This document shows, one piece after another, positions 29,630 to 38,408 of a stretch of DNA of 64,000 nucleotides. A program made the translations under genes and the position numbers. Below the pieces are notes generated by a model that saw only the letters and a list, made by a program, of their open reading frames with translations, was not told the origin of the DNA and searched no databases. The DNA is from an uncultured Clostridia bacterium (lineage in GTDB: Bacteria > Bacillota > Clostridia > TANB77 > CAG-508), in the NCBI GenBank assembly GCA_934162205.1, contig CAKPIA010000006.1:20323-84322 (forward strand), read 5' to 3'. Every line of letters begins with the position of its first letter. Positions within the stretch are counted from its first letter, which is position 1.

Positions 29630-30388
29630 ATGCCAAAATTTTTTGTAGAAAATAGTCAAATTAATGAAAATAATATAGAAATTATAAATGATGATGTTAA
29701 ACATATAAAAAAAGTATTAAGGAAAAATATAGGCGATACATTAGAAATCTGTAATAAAAATACAGGTGATAATTTTTTGTGTAAAATAGAGGAATTTAAT
29801 AATGAAAAAATTATTTGTAATATAGATAAAATAATTGAAAATAAAGCAGAAAATAACATATATATTAATATATTTCAAGGATTGCCTAAACTAGATAAAA
29901 TGGAATATATAATTCAAAAATCTGTAGAGTTAGGAGTGTCAGAAATAACACCACTAAATATGAAAAGATGTGTTGTTAAAATAGATGCTAAAGACGAAAA
30001 CAAAAAAATTCAAAGATGGAATAAAATATCAGAAGTTGCAGCAAAACAATGTGGAAGAAATATAATACCTAAAGTTAATAATATTGCAAAAATTAAAGAA
30101 ATTAAGAATTTGTGTAACGATTATGATATAATATTAGTTGCATATGAAGAAGAAAAAGAAAATAAACTAAAAAAAGTGCTACAAGAATTAAAAAATATTT
30201 ATAATAAAGATGAAGTTCTAAAAATTGCAATAGTAATTGGTTCCGAAGGTGGAATTGATAAAGAAGAAGTAGAAGAATTAAAAAATATAAATAATGCAAA
30301 AGTAATAACTCTTGGTGATAGAATATTAAGAACAGAAACTGTTGCTTTGAATATTATAAGTATTATAATGTATGAGTTTGAAGGATAA
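29630..30388 (+). CDS. rsmE: 16S rRNA m3U1498 methyltransferase
   Basis: A SPOUT-class methyltransferase that modifies U1498 of 16S rRNA. The N-terminal PUA-like region begins MPKFFVEN. The C-terminal knot motifs are VIGSEGGIDKEEVE near residue 203 and LGDRILRTETVALNIISII near residue 229. 252 residues. The ATG at 29630 is 6 bases after GAGGGG; a TTG at 29612 is in frame but lies before the ribosome site. The next gene starts immediately at its stop. Confidence 0.93.
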   Translation: MPKFFVENSQINENNIEIINDDVKHIKKVLRKNIGDTLEICNKNTGDNFLCKIEEFNNEKIICNIDKIIENKAENNIYINIFQGLPKLDKMEYIIQKSVELGVSEITPLNMKRCVVKIDAKDENKKIQRWNKISEVAAKQCGRNIIPKVNNIAKIKEIKNLCNDYDIILVAYEEEKENKLKKVLQELKNIYNKDEVLKIAIVIGSEGGIDKEEVEELKNINNAKVITLGDRILRTETVALNIISIIMYEFEG

Positions 30389-30399
30389 TGGAGGAAAAT

Positions 30400-31236
30400 A
30401 TGAACGAAAATATTAAAGAAGAAAAAAATAAATTATACAAAAAATTGTTTAAAAACATAATGATAGCAATAATTATATCTATATATTTTATTTTTCTTAA
30501 TTTGGGAAATATAAATATAGATGCCAATATATTTTTAACAGACATAAAAGTTTTTTCTATAATAATTTTAGGAATATCAATAATAATTTTTGAAAAAGCT
30601 TATAAAAATGATAGTGGAGAATTAACTATTAATGCTATTGAAATATTAGTATTGGCATGTCATACTCTATCATTAATATATGTTACAAATATTTTTAAAT
30701 TTGATTTTAAATATTATGTTTTAACATCTTCTTATATTTTTTCTATTTATTATACTTTTAAAGATATAATAATTTATACACGAGAAAATAGAAAATATTT
30801 AAAACAATTAAGTGATATATCAGATATAGTGAAAAAAGAAAAGCCTTCAAAAAAGAAAGCTACAAAGAAGAGTAGTAATATAGAAGATACAACAAGTGTA
30901 GAAAGCAAAAATGAAGTTAAAGTAATGGATGATAATATAAAAAAAGAAAAAATAGATGAAGAAGAATTTGCTAAAGAAATAGTAGAAGAAACAACAATTC
31001 CAAAAAAAGAAACAAAGAAATCTACATCAAAAAAATCAACTACTAAAAAAAGCACAACAAAATGTAAAACAACTAAAAATACAACTACAACAAAAACTAC
31101 AAAAACAACAACTAAAGCAACTGCAAATAGCAAAAAGAAAAGTGAAAAGCAAAATGATGAAAAATTAGAAAAAAGTGTTGAAGAAGAAAACAAATCAAAA
31201 AGAAGAGGAAGACCAAAAAAGAAGGTGGAAGAATAA
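30400..31236 (+). CDS. Membrane protein with a Lys/Thr-rich tail ending in an AT-hook-like motif
   Basis: About 278 residues. Four hydrophobic segments lie in the first 125 residues. The rest is hydrophilic: a Glu/Lys region, then a run of SKKSTTKKSTTK-type repeats and Thr-Lys blocks rich in basic residues, ending with KRRGRPKKK. RGRPKK is the core of the AT-hook, which binds the minor groove of AT-rich DNA. I choose the ATG at 30400 because GGAGG at 30390-30394 fits it; an ATG at 30388 overlaps the rsmE stop. Histone H1-like tails can bind DNA or RNA, or wall polyanions if the tail is outside. Orientation was not determined. Confidence 0.7.
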   Translation: MNENIKEEKNKLYKKLFKNIMIAIIISIYFIFLNLGNINIDANIFLTDIKVFSIIILGISIIIFEKAYKNDSGELTINAIEILVLACHTLSLIYVTNIFKFDFKYYVLTSSYIFSIYYTFKDIIIYTRENRKYLKQLSDISDIVKKEKPSKKKATKKSSNIEDTTSVESKNEVKVMDDNIKKEKIDEEEFAKEIVEETTIPKKETKKSTSKKSTTKKSTTKCKTTKNTTTTKTTKTTTKATANSKKKSEKQNDEKLEKSVEEENKSKRRGRPKKKVEE

Positions 31237-32112
31237 ATGATAAAAAGTATGACAGGATTTGGAAGAGCCAAACTAGTAAAAGATTTAAGAGAATATCAAG
31301 TAGAAATGAAATCTGTAAATCATAAATATTCAGATATAAATGTAAAATTACCAAGAAGTATTAGTTATTTAGAAGAAGACATTAGAAAGATAGTTTTATC
31401 AAAAATTAAAAGAGGAAAAGTAGAAGTTTTTATAACTTTTGATAATTATAGTGATGAAGGCAAAAATATAATAATTAACAAAGAAATAGCAAAGGTTTAT
31501 ATAAATAATTTAAAAGAATTAGCTGATGAAGAAAATATATCTTCAAATATAGAAGTTACAGAAATTTCAAAACTTCCAGATGTTCTTACAATAAAAAATG
31601 TTGAAAACGAAGAAAAAATAAAAGAAGAAATTGTACAAGCTGTAACAGAGGCAACAGAAAAATTAGTAAATATGAGAAAAATAGAAGGAGAAAAAATTGC
31701 AACTGATTTACTAAATAGAATAAACAACATAGATGTAATTGTAAAAGAAATTTCTCAACTTTCTACTGGACTTATTGAAGAATATGTAGTAAAATTAGAG
31801 AATAGAATAAAAGAAATTTTAAAAACTGAGCAAGTTGATAAAACAAGGCTAGCACAAGAAGTTGTAATTTATTCAGATAAATGTTCAATAGAAGAAGAAC
31901 TAACAAGATTAAATAGTCATATTGCTCAATTTAAAGATTTATTAAATTCAGAAGATGCAATAGGAAAAAAATTAGACTTTTTAATACAAGAAATGAACAG
32001 AGAAACAAATACAATAGGTTCAAAATCAGTAAACTTAGAAATTACAAATAAAGTAATAGACATAAAAACAATTTTAGAAGATATAAGAGAACAAATTCAA
32101 AATATTGAGTAG
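31237..32112 (+). CDS. yloC: YicC/YloC family endoribonuclease
   Basis: Begins IKSMTGFGRAKL, the signature of the YicC/YloC family, now described as an RNase that can act on small RNAs. SVNHKYSDINVKLPR near residue 27 and the acidic C-terminal DUF1732 domain (LDFLIQEMNRETNTIGSKS near residue 248) are conserved. 291 residues is normal. The ATG follows the previous stop directly. It starts the remA-rpoZ-gmk cluster, as in Bacillus. Confidence 0.94.
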   Translation: MIKSMTGFGRAKLVKDLREYQVEMKSVNHKYSDINVKLPRSISYLEEDIRKIVLSKIKRGKVEVFITFDNYSDEGKNIIINKEIAKVYINNLKELADEENISSNIEVTEISKLPDVLTIKNVENEEKIKEEIVQAVTEATEKLVNMRKIEGEKIATDLLNRINNIDVIVKEISQLSTGLIEEYVVKLENRIKEILKTEQVDKTRLAQEVVIYSDKCSIEEELTRLNSHIAQFKDLLNSEDAIGKKLDFLIQEMNRETNTIGSKSVNLEITNKVIDIKTILEDIREQIQNIE

Positions 32113-32125
32113 AAAGGGTGATTTT

Positions 32126-32380
32126 ATGCAATTAGTAAATATAGGATTTGGAAATATAGTTTCTGCAAATAGAATAGTTGCAATAGTAAGTCCAGAATCA
32201 GCACCGATAAAAAGAATGGTGCAAGAGGCAAAAGATAATAAAACAGCAGTAGATGCTACATATGGTAGAAGAACAAGAGCAGTTTTAATTATGGATTCAG
32301 GACATATTATTTTATCAGCAGTTCAACCAGAAACAGTTGCAGGAAGATTAGATAAAGATATATCTCAAGAAGAAAATTAA
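32126..32380 (+). CDS. remA: RemA/YlzA (DUF370) regulator
   Basis: 84 residues, the whole family domain: LVNIGFGN.V at the start, SPESAPIKRMVQEA, then YGRRTRAVLIMDSGHIILSA. In Bacillus subtilis RemA is a DNA-binding activator of extracellular-matrix genes; whether that holds here is unknown. The ATG at 32126 has GAAAGGGTGA upstream. It sits between yloC and rpoZ. Confidence 0.95.
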   Translation: MQLVNIGFGNIVSANRIVAIVSPESAPIKRMVQEAKDNKTAVDATYGRRTRAVLIMDSGHIILSAVQPETVAGRLDKDISQEEN

Positions 32381-32395
32381 AGGAGGCGAATTATT

Positions 32396-32629
32396 ATGAT
32401 GGTAAAACCAACAGTTGCAGAATTATTAAAAAAATCTACTAATAGATATGAATTAGTAATAGCTACTTCAAAAAGAGCAAGACAAATTGCAGATGGTGAT
32501 GCACCAAAAACAGATGTTAAAGAAGAATCACCTGTAACATTAGCTGCAAATGAAATAGCAGAGGGAAAAGTTACAATTATAAAAGGTGAAGACCCAAATA
32601 GTGAAGAAGAAAATGAAGAAGAGGAATAA
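32396..32629 (+). CDS. rpoZ: RNA polymerase omega subunit
   Basis: 77 residues. The conserved core is KPTVAELLKKSTNRYELVIATSKRARQIADG. A long acidic tail (NSEEENEEEE) follows the fold. Omega helps assemble RNA polymerase and, in some bacteria, binds ppGpp. AAAGGAGG precedes the tandem ATGs at 32396 and 32399. Here the order is rpoZ then gmk, the reverse of Bacillus. Confidence 0.93.
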   Translation: MMVKPTVAELLKKSTNRYELVIATSKRARQIADGDAPKTDVKEESPVTLAANEIAEGKVTIIKGEDPNSEEENEEEE

Positions 32630-32632
32630 AAA

Positions 32633-33199
32633 ATGTTAGTATTATTATCTGGAGTATCAGGAGCAGGAAAAGATACAATAAAAAAAGAATTAATAAAAAG
32701 AGTGGCTAATGTAGAAACATTACCATCTATAACCTCTAGATCTCCTCGTCCAAATGAAGAAGAAGGAGTTCAATATCATTTTATATCAAAGGAAGAATTT
32801 GAAGAAAGAATAAAAAATGGTGAGTTTTATGAATATGATTTACACCATAATAATTATTATGGAACTTCTAGAAAGATATTAAATGAGAAAATAGCAGGTG
32901 GAAAAATAATTGTAAAAGATATAGAAGTAAATGGAACAGAAAATTTATTAAAACTTCTAAAAGATGATGTTAAAATTGTAACTATTTTCTTAAAAGTAGA
33001 TGAAGCAGAATTAAGAAAAAGATTACAAGAAAGAGGAGATTCTGAAGAAGATATCGAATTAAGACTTGGAAGATTAGATTATGAAGAATCTAAAATGAAT
33101 ATATATGATTATGTTATAAAAAATAATGATTTTGAAAAAACAGTTCAAATTATTATGACAATAATTCAAAATGAACAAAGATTAGAATCATATGAATAA
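32633..33199 (+). CDS. gmk: Guanylate kinase
   Basis: Phosphorylates GMP to GDP. The P-loop GVSGAGKDT is at residues 7-15, SITSRSPRPNEEEGVQYHF near 33-51 binds GMP, and YGTSR near 79 is conserved. 188 residues, slightly short, as usual for Firmicutes. The start lies three bases after the rpoZ stop, with GAAGAGGAA in the rpoZ tail as ribosome site. Confidence 0.95.
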   Translation: MLVLLSGVSGAGKDTIKKELIKRVANVETLPSITSRSPRPNEEEGVQYHFISKEEFEERIKNGEFYEYDLHHNNYYGTSRKILNEKIAGGKIIVKDIEVNGTENLLKLLKDDVKIVTIFLKVDEAELRKRLQERGDSEEDIELRLGRLDYEESKMNIYDYVIKNNDFEKTVQIIMTIIQNEQRLESYE

Positions 33200-33210
33200 A
33201 AAAGTATAAG

Positions 33211-33238
33211 AAACTAGAAACTTTCTAGTTTTCTTTTT
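33211..33238 (+). terminator. Intrinsic terminator after gmk
   Basis: A stem of about 9-10 bp (AAACTAGAAA region at 33211-33220 with 33222-33231) followed by a T-run. Some pairs overlap the loop, so the loop is probably about 4 bases. A TATAAT at 33269-33274 before priA may be the next -10, with a poor -35. Confidence 0.65.
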
Positions 33239-33300
33239 TATTTACTAGATTTTTAAAAATATTTAATATATAATATTCAAAGAATTAAAAAGGAGATAAA

Positions 33301-35535
33301 ATGGTAGCAGAAGTTATAATAAATAGTACAGCAAAAAAATTAAATAGAATATTTGATTATAATATTCCAAAAGAATTAGAAGATTTAATAGTAGTTGGAA
33401 GTAAAGTTTTAGTACCTTTTGGAAATATGAAAAAGCTAGAAGAAGCATATGTTGTAGCAATTAAAGAAAAATCAGAATTTAAAATAAAAGATATTGCTAA
33501 ATTAGAAGAAAATCTAACAAATAATCAAATACAATTGGCTAGATGGATGGCAAAAAGATATTTTTGTAATGTATCAGATTGCATTAAACTTATGCTAACA
33601 CCAGGAACAAGAACTAAAAACAAAGAAAATAGAATTCAAGATAAATTAATAAATTGTGTTTACTTAAAAAAAGATATTGAAGAGATTAATTTTGATATAG
33701 AAACAAATAAAATAAAATCAGAAAAACATAAGAGGGTATTAAACTTTTTAAAAGAAAATGAAGGGTGTACAATACCAGATATAGAAATGTTTACAGATTG
33801 TTCTAGAGCTATTGTAAACACTTTAGTAAAAAATGGATATGTAGAAATTTTAGAACAAAAGATAGAAAGAAATCCATTAGCAAATAAAAAAATAGAAAGA
33901 ACAGAAAATTTAAAGTTAACAAATGAGCAGGAAAACGCTTTTAATAAAATTTCTAATTCAATAAAAGACAATAAATATGAACAATATTTATTGTTTGGTG
34001 TTACAGGTTCTGGAAAGACAGAAGTATATCTTCAACTAATAAAAGAAGTAATAGAACAAAATAAAACTGCAATAGTATTAGTTCCAGAAATTTCACTTAC
34101 ACCACAAATGATAGATAGATTTATTAGTAGATTTGGTAAAGAAACAATAGCTGTTTTACATAGTAAATTATCAATTGGCGAAAGATATGATGAATGGAAT
34201 AAAATAAAATCAGAAAAAGCCAAAATAGTTATAGGTGCTCGTTCTGCTATATTTGCTCCTCTTAAAAATATAGGTATAATTATAATAGATGAAGAACATG
34301 ATAGTTCTTATAAATCAGAATCAACGCCAAAATATGATGCAAAAGAAATTGCAAACAAATTGGCAAAAGAAAATAATTGTCCATTAGTTTTGGGTAGTGC
34401 TACTCCAGATTTAAAAACATATTATAATGCAATTAATGGAAATATAGAATTGTTAGAATTACCAACTAGAGCAAATCATTCTAAATTACCACAAGTAACA
34501 GTAATAGATTTAAAACAAGAATTAGCCAATGGAAATAGATCAATGTTAAGTTTTGATTTATATAATGCAATAGAAGAAAATTTAAAGAACAAAAAGCAGA
34601 CAATTTTATTTTTAAATAGAAGAGGCTTTTCTACTTTTATAATGTGTAGAGATTGTGGGTATACTGTAAAATGTAAAAATTGTGATATAAGTTTAACATA
34701 TCATAGATTCGAAAATAAATTAAAATGTCATTATTGTGGATATGAAGAACCTGTTGTAAAAATTTGTCCTAATTGTAATAGCAATAAAATTAGATATTTT
34801 GGAACAGGAACTCAAAAATTAGAAGAAGAAATAAATAAACAATTTCCAAATGCTAAAACAATAAGAATGGATATAGATACAGTAACAAAGAAAAACTCTC
34901 ACGAAGATATATTAAATAGTTTTAAAAATGATGGAATAGATATTTTAATAGGGACACAGATGATTGTAAAAGGTCATCATTTTCCAAATGTAACTTTAGT
35001 TGGAGTTATGGCAGCTGATAGTAGTTTAAATATTGATGATTATAGAGCAAATGAAAGAACATTTCAAATATTAACACAAGTAGCGGGAAGAGCAGGAAGA
35101 GAAAGCGATGATGGAAAAGTAATTATACAAACATATAATCCAGATAGTTTTGCTATTCAAACTGCAAAACAACAGAATTATAATATGTTTTTTAATACAG
35201 AAATAGCATTAAGAAAACAGTTGAAATATCCACCTTTTTGCGATATAATATTAATTAGCTTTAATAGTACAAGAGAAGATGAAATTGCTAGTATAAGTAA
35301 TAAATCATATGAATATTTAAAAGAAAAAATGGAAAATACAGGATTTAATGTATTTAAACCAGTACCATCTCCAATAGATAGAATACAAAATAAATTTAGA
35401 TGGAGAATTATTTTAAAAGGAAATATGACACAAGAAGTAAATGAGATTTTAAATGATTACTTAAAGAAGGTTTATGATAAAAATTTAAGAAACACAAAAA
35501 TATCAATAGATGTAAATCCAAATAATATGATGTAA
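33301..35535 (+). CDS. priA: Primosomal protein N', replication restart helicase
   Basis: A 3'-5' superfamily 2 helicase that reloads the replisome at stalled forks. Walker A GVTGSGKTE near residue 232, Walker B with DEEH near residue 331, and a zinc region with eight cysteines near residues 450-500 (CRDCGYTVKCKNC ... CHYCGY ... CPNCNS). VAGRAGR near residue 596 is the helicase motif VI region. 744 residues. AAAAGGAGAT precedes the ATG. It opens priA-def-fmt. Confidence 0.96.
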   Translation: MVAEVIINSTAKKLNRIFDYNIPKELEDLIVVGSKVLVPFGNMKKLEEAYVVAIKEKSEFKIKDIAKLEENLTNNQIQLARWMAKRYFCNVSDCIKLMLTPGTRTKNKENRIQDKLINCVYLKKDIEEINFDIETNKIKSEKHKRVLNFLKENEGCTIPDIEMFTDCSRAIVNTLVKNGYVEILEQKIERNPLANKKIERTENLKLTNEQENAFNKISNSIKDNKYEQYLLFGVTGSGKTEVYLQLIKEVIEQNKTAIVLVPEISLTPQMIDRFISRFGKETIAVLHSKLSIGERYDEWNKIKSEKAKIVIGARSAIFAPLKNIGIIIIDEEHDSSYKSESTPKYDAKEIANKLAKENNCPLVLGSATPDLKTYYNAINGNIELLELPTRANHSKLPQVTVIDLKQELANGNRSMLSFDLYNAIEENLKNKKQTILFLNRRGFSTFIMCRDCGYTVKCKNCDISLTYHRFENKLKCHYCGYEEPVVKICPNCNSNKIRYFGTGTQKLEEEINKQFPNAKTIRMDIDTVTKKNSHEDILNSFKNDGIDILIGTQMIVKGHHFPNVTLVGVMAADSSLNIDDYRANERTFQILTQVAGRAGRESDDGKVIIQTYNPDSFAIQTAKQQNYNMFFNTEIALRKQLKYPPFCDIILISFNSTREDEIASISNKSYEYLKEKMENTGFNVFKPVPSPIDRIQNKFRWRIILKGNMTQEVNEILNDYLKKVYDKNLRNTKISIDVNPNNMM

Positions 35536-35556
35536 AAAGTTAGGGGGAAAAATACA

Positions 35557-36054
35557 ATGGCAATTAGACAAATAAGACAAGAAGGAGACGAAATATTAAA
35601 AAAGAAATCAAGAGAAGTAGAAGTTATTGATGACAAAATTCAAGAATTAATTGATGATATGATTGAAACAATGCATAAGTTTAATGGGGTAGGACTTGCT
35701 GCTGTACAAGTTGGTGTATTAAAAAGAGTAGTTGTTATTGATTTATATGATGATAATGGAGTTCTAGTTTTAATAAATCCAGAAATAAAAAAAGAAAAGG
35801 GAGAACAAGAAGTAGAGGAAGGATGTTTAAGTTTTCCAAATCAATTTGCTAAAATAATAAGACCTATGGAAGTTACAGTAGAAGCATTAGACAGAGATGG
35901 TAAAAAAATAAAAGTAAAAGGAAAAGAATTGTTAGCTCAAGCTATGAGTCATGAAGTAGATCATCTAAATGGAGAATTATTTATAGATAAAATAATTCCA
36001 GGAACTTTAGAATATATTGAACCTGAAGATAATAGTAAATCAAGGAGGAAATAA
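35557..36054 (+). CDS. def: Peptide deformylase
   Basis: Removes the N-formyl group from new proteins. The three motifs are GVGLAAVQVG (usually G.GLAAPQ.G, here Val in place of Pro), EEGCLSFP with the metal Cys, and SHEVDHL with the two metal His and the catalytic Glu. 165 residues. TTAGGGGGAAAA precedes the ATG, 21 bases after priA. A type 1 enzyme apart from the Pro to Val change. Confidence 0.94.
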   Translation: MAIRQIRQEGDEILKKKSREVEVIDDKIQELIDDMIETMHKFNGVGLAAVQVGVLKRVVVIDLYDDNGVLVLINPEIKKEKGEQEVEEGCLSFPNQFAKIIRPMEVTVEALDRDGKKIKVKGKELLAQAMSHEVDHLNGELFIDKIIPGTLEYIEPEDNSKSRRK

Positions 36055-36055
36055 A

Positions 36056-37000
36056 TTGAAAATAGTTTTTATGGGAACACCAGACTTTGCTAAAGAGTCT
36101 TTAGAAGCTATATATAATGAAGGATATGATATAGAAGCGGTTGTAACAAATCCGGATAAACCAAAAGGAAGAGGAATGAAAATGATTGCATCACCTGTAA
36201 AGGAATTTGCAATTGAAAAAAATTTAAAAATATATCAACCTGTAAAAGTAAGAAATAATACAGAATTCATTGATGAACTTAAAAAAATTAATCCAGATGT
36301 TATATGTGTTGTAGCATATGGAAAAATATTACCCAAAGAAATATTAGAAATTGCAAAATATGGTTGTATTAATGTTCATGGATCACTCTTACCACAATAC
36401 AGAGGAGCAGCTCCTATTCAATGGGCTGTACTTAATGGAGATAAGACAACAGGAATAACTACAATGTATATGGATGAAGGAATGGACACAGGAGATATTA
36501 TTTTAAAAAGAGAAGTTGAAATTGGAGAGAATGAAACAACAGGAGAATTGTGGGATAAGCTTTCTAAAATTGGTGGAGAATTATTAGTAGAAACTTTAAA
36601 AAATATAGAAAATGGAACTGCACCAAGAGAAAAACAAGGCGAAAATTTTACAATGGCACCAATGTTAAATAAAGATATGGCAAAAATTAATTGGGAAGAT
36701 AAAAACTCTGAAGAAATCAAAAATTTAGTTAGAGGATTAAATCCAATTATGGGAGCTTATAGTTTTATAGATAATAAAAAAGTTAAATTTTGGAAAGTAG
36801 AAAAATTAGAATTGCCACTAGACAAACAAACTTTAAAAAATGGAACTGTAATAATATCAGATTCAAAACAAGGATTACAAATTAAAGCTAAAGATGGAAT
36901 TATAAATGTAATTGAAATCCAAGGAGAAAATGCTAGAAAGATGGGCATTGGCGATTATTTAAGAGGAAATAATATAGAAGTAGGAAAAGTATTTGAATAG
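36056..37000 (+). CDS. fmt: Methionyl-tRNA formyltransferase
   Basis: Formylates initiator Met-tRNA. KIVFMGTPDFAK starts the protein, NVHGSLLPQYRGAAPIQWA near residue 108 holds the catalytic His region, and the C-terminal OB-like domain begins near residue 205. 314 residues. The start is a TTG at 36056 preceded by AAGGAGG; homology begins there and no ATG fits. The def stop is one base before the TTG, so the pair is tightly coupled. Confidence 0.95.
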   Translation: MKIVFMGTPDFAKESLEAIYNEGYDIEAVVTNPDKPKGRGMKMIASPVKEFAIEKNLKIYQPVKVRNNTEFIDELKKINPDVICVVAYGKILPKEILEIAKYGCINVHGSLLPQYRGAAPIQWAVLNGDKTTGITTMYMDEGMDTGDIILKREVEIGENETTGELWDKLSKIGGELLVETLKNIENGTAPREKQGENFTMAPMLNKDMAKINWEDKNSEEIKNLVRGLNPIMGAYSFIDNKKVKFWKVEKLELPLDKQTLKNGTVIISDSKQGLQIKAKDGIINVIEIQGENARKMGIGDYLRGNNIEVGKVFE

Positions 37001-37045
37001 ATCTTTGAAAAGTAAATAAAAATATTACTAATTATTTAAAAATAG

Positions 37046-37074
37046 TTGTAAAAAATAAAAAAGATTGATATACT
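37046..37074 (+). promoter_or_regulatory. Promoter of the asp23 cluster, overlapping the fmt terminator
   Basis: TTGTAA at 37046-37051, 17-base spacer, TATACT at 37069-37074. The -10 lies in the ascending arm of the hairpin at 37064-37099, so transcripts starting here begin in or after the loop and do not form it. Confidence 0.55.
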
Positions 37075-37106
37075 TATACTACAAAAAAAGTATATCAATT
37101 TTTTAT
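37064..37106 (+). terminator. Intrinsic terminator after fmt
   Basis: A 12-bp perfect stem (37064-37075 with 37088-37099) with a 12-base loop and a T-run, immediately before the ribosome site of the asp23 gene. Confidence 0.75.
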
Positions 37107-37122
37107 TTAGGAGGTAAAAAAT

Positions 37123-37590
37123 ATGGAAGAAAATAATAATGAGGAAGTATTAGAAATAAAAGAGGAAACATCTACAGAAAATGAAGGTGTTAAAATATCA
37201 AATGATGTAATTGCAGTTATAGCAGGTGTTGCAGTATCAGAGGTACAAGGCGTTGCAAGTATGTCAGGAGGCTTTGCAGGAGGTATTTCAGAAGTTTTAA
37301 GTGGAAAGAAAAATTTAGCAAAAGGTATAAAAGTAGAAGCAGGAGAAAAGGAAGCTAAAATAGATGTTAATATTGTAGTTGAATATGGTACAAGAATACC
37401 AGATGTTGCATTTGAAATACAAAACAGAGTAAAAAAAGCAGTAGAAAATATGACAGGTTTAAAAGTAGAAGAAGTAAATGTACATGTGCAAGGTGTAAAT
37501 ACAGCTACAGTAGAATCTAAAGAAGATGTAAAAGAAGAAACTAAACAAGAAGAAAATGTAGATAGTCAAGAAGAAAATAGTGAAAATTAG
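37123..37590 (+). CDS. Asp23/Gls24 family envelope stress protein
   Basis: 155 residues. The Asp23 domain covers about residues 23-128: ISNDVIAVIAGVAVSEVQGVASMSGG, then KGIKVEAGEKEAKIDVNIVVEYG and VRKAVENMTGLKVEEVNVHVQGV-type sequence. Both ends are acidic. The family forms a membrane-tethered complex with AmaP, the next gene, in staphylococci. TAGGAGGT precedes the ATG. Confidence 0.93.
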   Translation: MEENNNEEVLEIKEETSTENEGVKISNDVIAVIAGVAVSEVQGVASMSGGFAGGISEVLSGKKNLAKGIKVEAGEKEAKIDVNIVVEYGTRIPDVAFEIQNRVKKAVENMTGLKVEEVNVHVQGVNTATVESKEDVKEETKQEENVDSQEENSEN

Positions 37591-37613
37591 TAATAAAGAT
37601 GGGAGAAAATAAA

Positions 37614-38168
37614 ATGAAATTTATAGAAAAAATTGTACTAAATATATACTCAATAATTATGTTAGTAATATCATTAGTTTTATGCTTATTAGTATTTGGA
37701 TGGGTTGATATAGAAATAATAGGAAATATGATATCAAAAGTGCTATTTAATTCAGTATACTCAAATATAGTTTTAGGAGTAAGTATTTTATTTATTTTAT
37801 TATCACTTATATGTATATTTTTTGATTCTTCAAAAGAAAGTCAAAAAGATAAACAAGGAGTTTTATTACAAAACGAAAATGGTAAACTTATGATATCAAA
37901 AGATACGTTAGAAAATTTAGTAAATACAGTAGCAAAAGATTTTGATAGTGCAGAAGAAATTACAACTAATGTAAGTTTAGATGCAGAAAATAATGTTACA
38001 GTATATGTTAATTTAGTAGTAAGCCAGAATGCAGTAATAAAAGAATTATCTGCTAATTTACAACAAAAAATAAAAGAAGCTATAAAAAACGCTTCAGATT
38101 TAGAAGTAAAAGAAGTAAATATTAAAGTAAAAAATATTGCTCCAAAAAAGGAAGTAGCAAAAGAATAA
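37614..38168 (+). CDS. amaP: AmaP-like alkaline shock membrane anchor
   Basis: 184 residues: two membrane helices near residues 10-30 and 50-72, then a cytoplasmic Asp23-like domain (ENLVNTVAKDFDSAEEI, NVSLDAENNVTVYVNLVVSQ, VKEVNIKVKNI). In staphylococci AmaP tethers Asp23 to the membrane. GGGAGA at 37600-37606 favours the ATG at 37614 over 37599. It lies in the usual asp23-amaP-DUF2273 order. Confidence 0.9.
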   Translation: MKFIEKIVLNIYSIIMLVISLVLCLLVFGWVDIEIIGNMISKVLFNSVYSNIVLGVSILFILLSLICIFFDSSKESQKDKQGVLLQNENGKLMISKDTLENLVNTVAKDFDSAEEITTNVSLDAENNVTVYVNLVVSQNAVIKELSANLQQKIKEAIKNASDLEVKEVNIKVKNIAPKKEVAKE

Positions 38169-38190
38169 ATAATAGAAGGGAGCTATAAAT

Positions 38191-38394
38191 ATGAACGATA
38201 TAAAAGAATTTATAAAAAATTATAGAGGTGCAATAATTGGTATTATAATTGCTATATTAATTCTTCTTACAAATTTATATAAATTAATTATTGCTATAAT
38301 TTTAATAGTAATAGGAGCATTTGTTGGAAATTATGTTCAACAAAACAAATATGATGTAAAAGAAAAAATAAAAAAATTTATAGATAGAATGTAG
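38191..38394 (+). CDS. DUF2273 small membrane protein
   Basis: 67 residues. A short polar start (MNDIKEFIKNYRG) is followed by two hydrophobic segments making a hairpin and a charged end (KYDVKEKIKKFIDRM). This is the usual third member of the Asp23/AmaP cluster in Firmicutes. AGAAGGGAG precedes the ATG. Its precise role is unknown. Confidence 0.88.
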   Translation: MNDIKEFIKNYRGAIIGIIIAILILLTNLYKLIIAIILIVIGAFVGNYVQQNKYDVKEKIKKFIDRM

Positions 38395-38408
38395 TAAAAG
38401 GAGCAAAA

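Noticed and set aside
30774..31271. Long antisense open frame rich in Ser, Phe and Leu opposite the Lys/Thr-rich tail
   Set aside because: It mirrors low-complexity codons of the real gene, has no ribosome site and no recognisable domain. Similar antisense frames occur throughout this AT-rich window.
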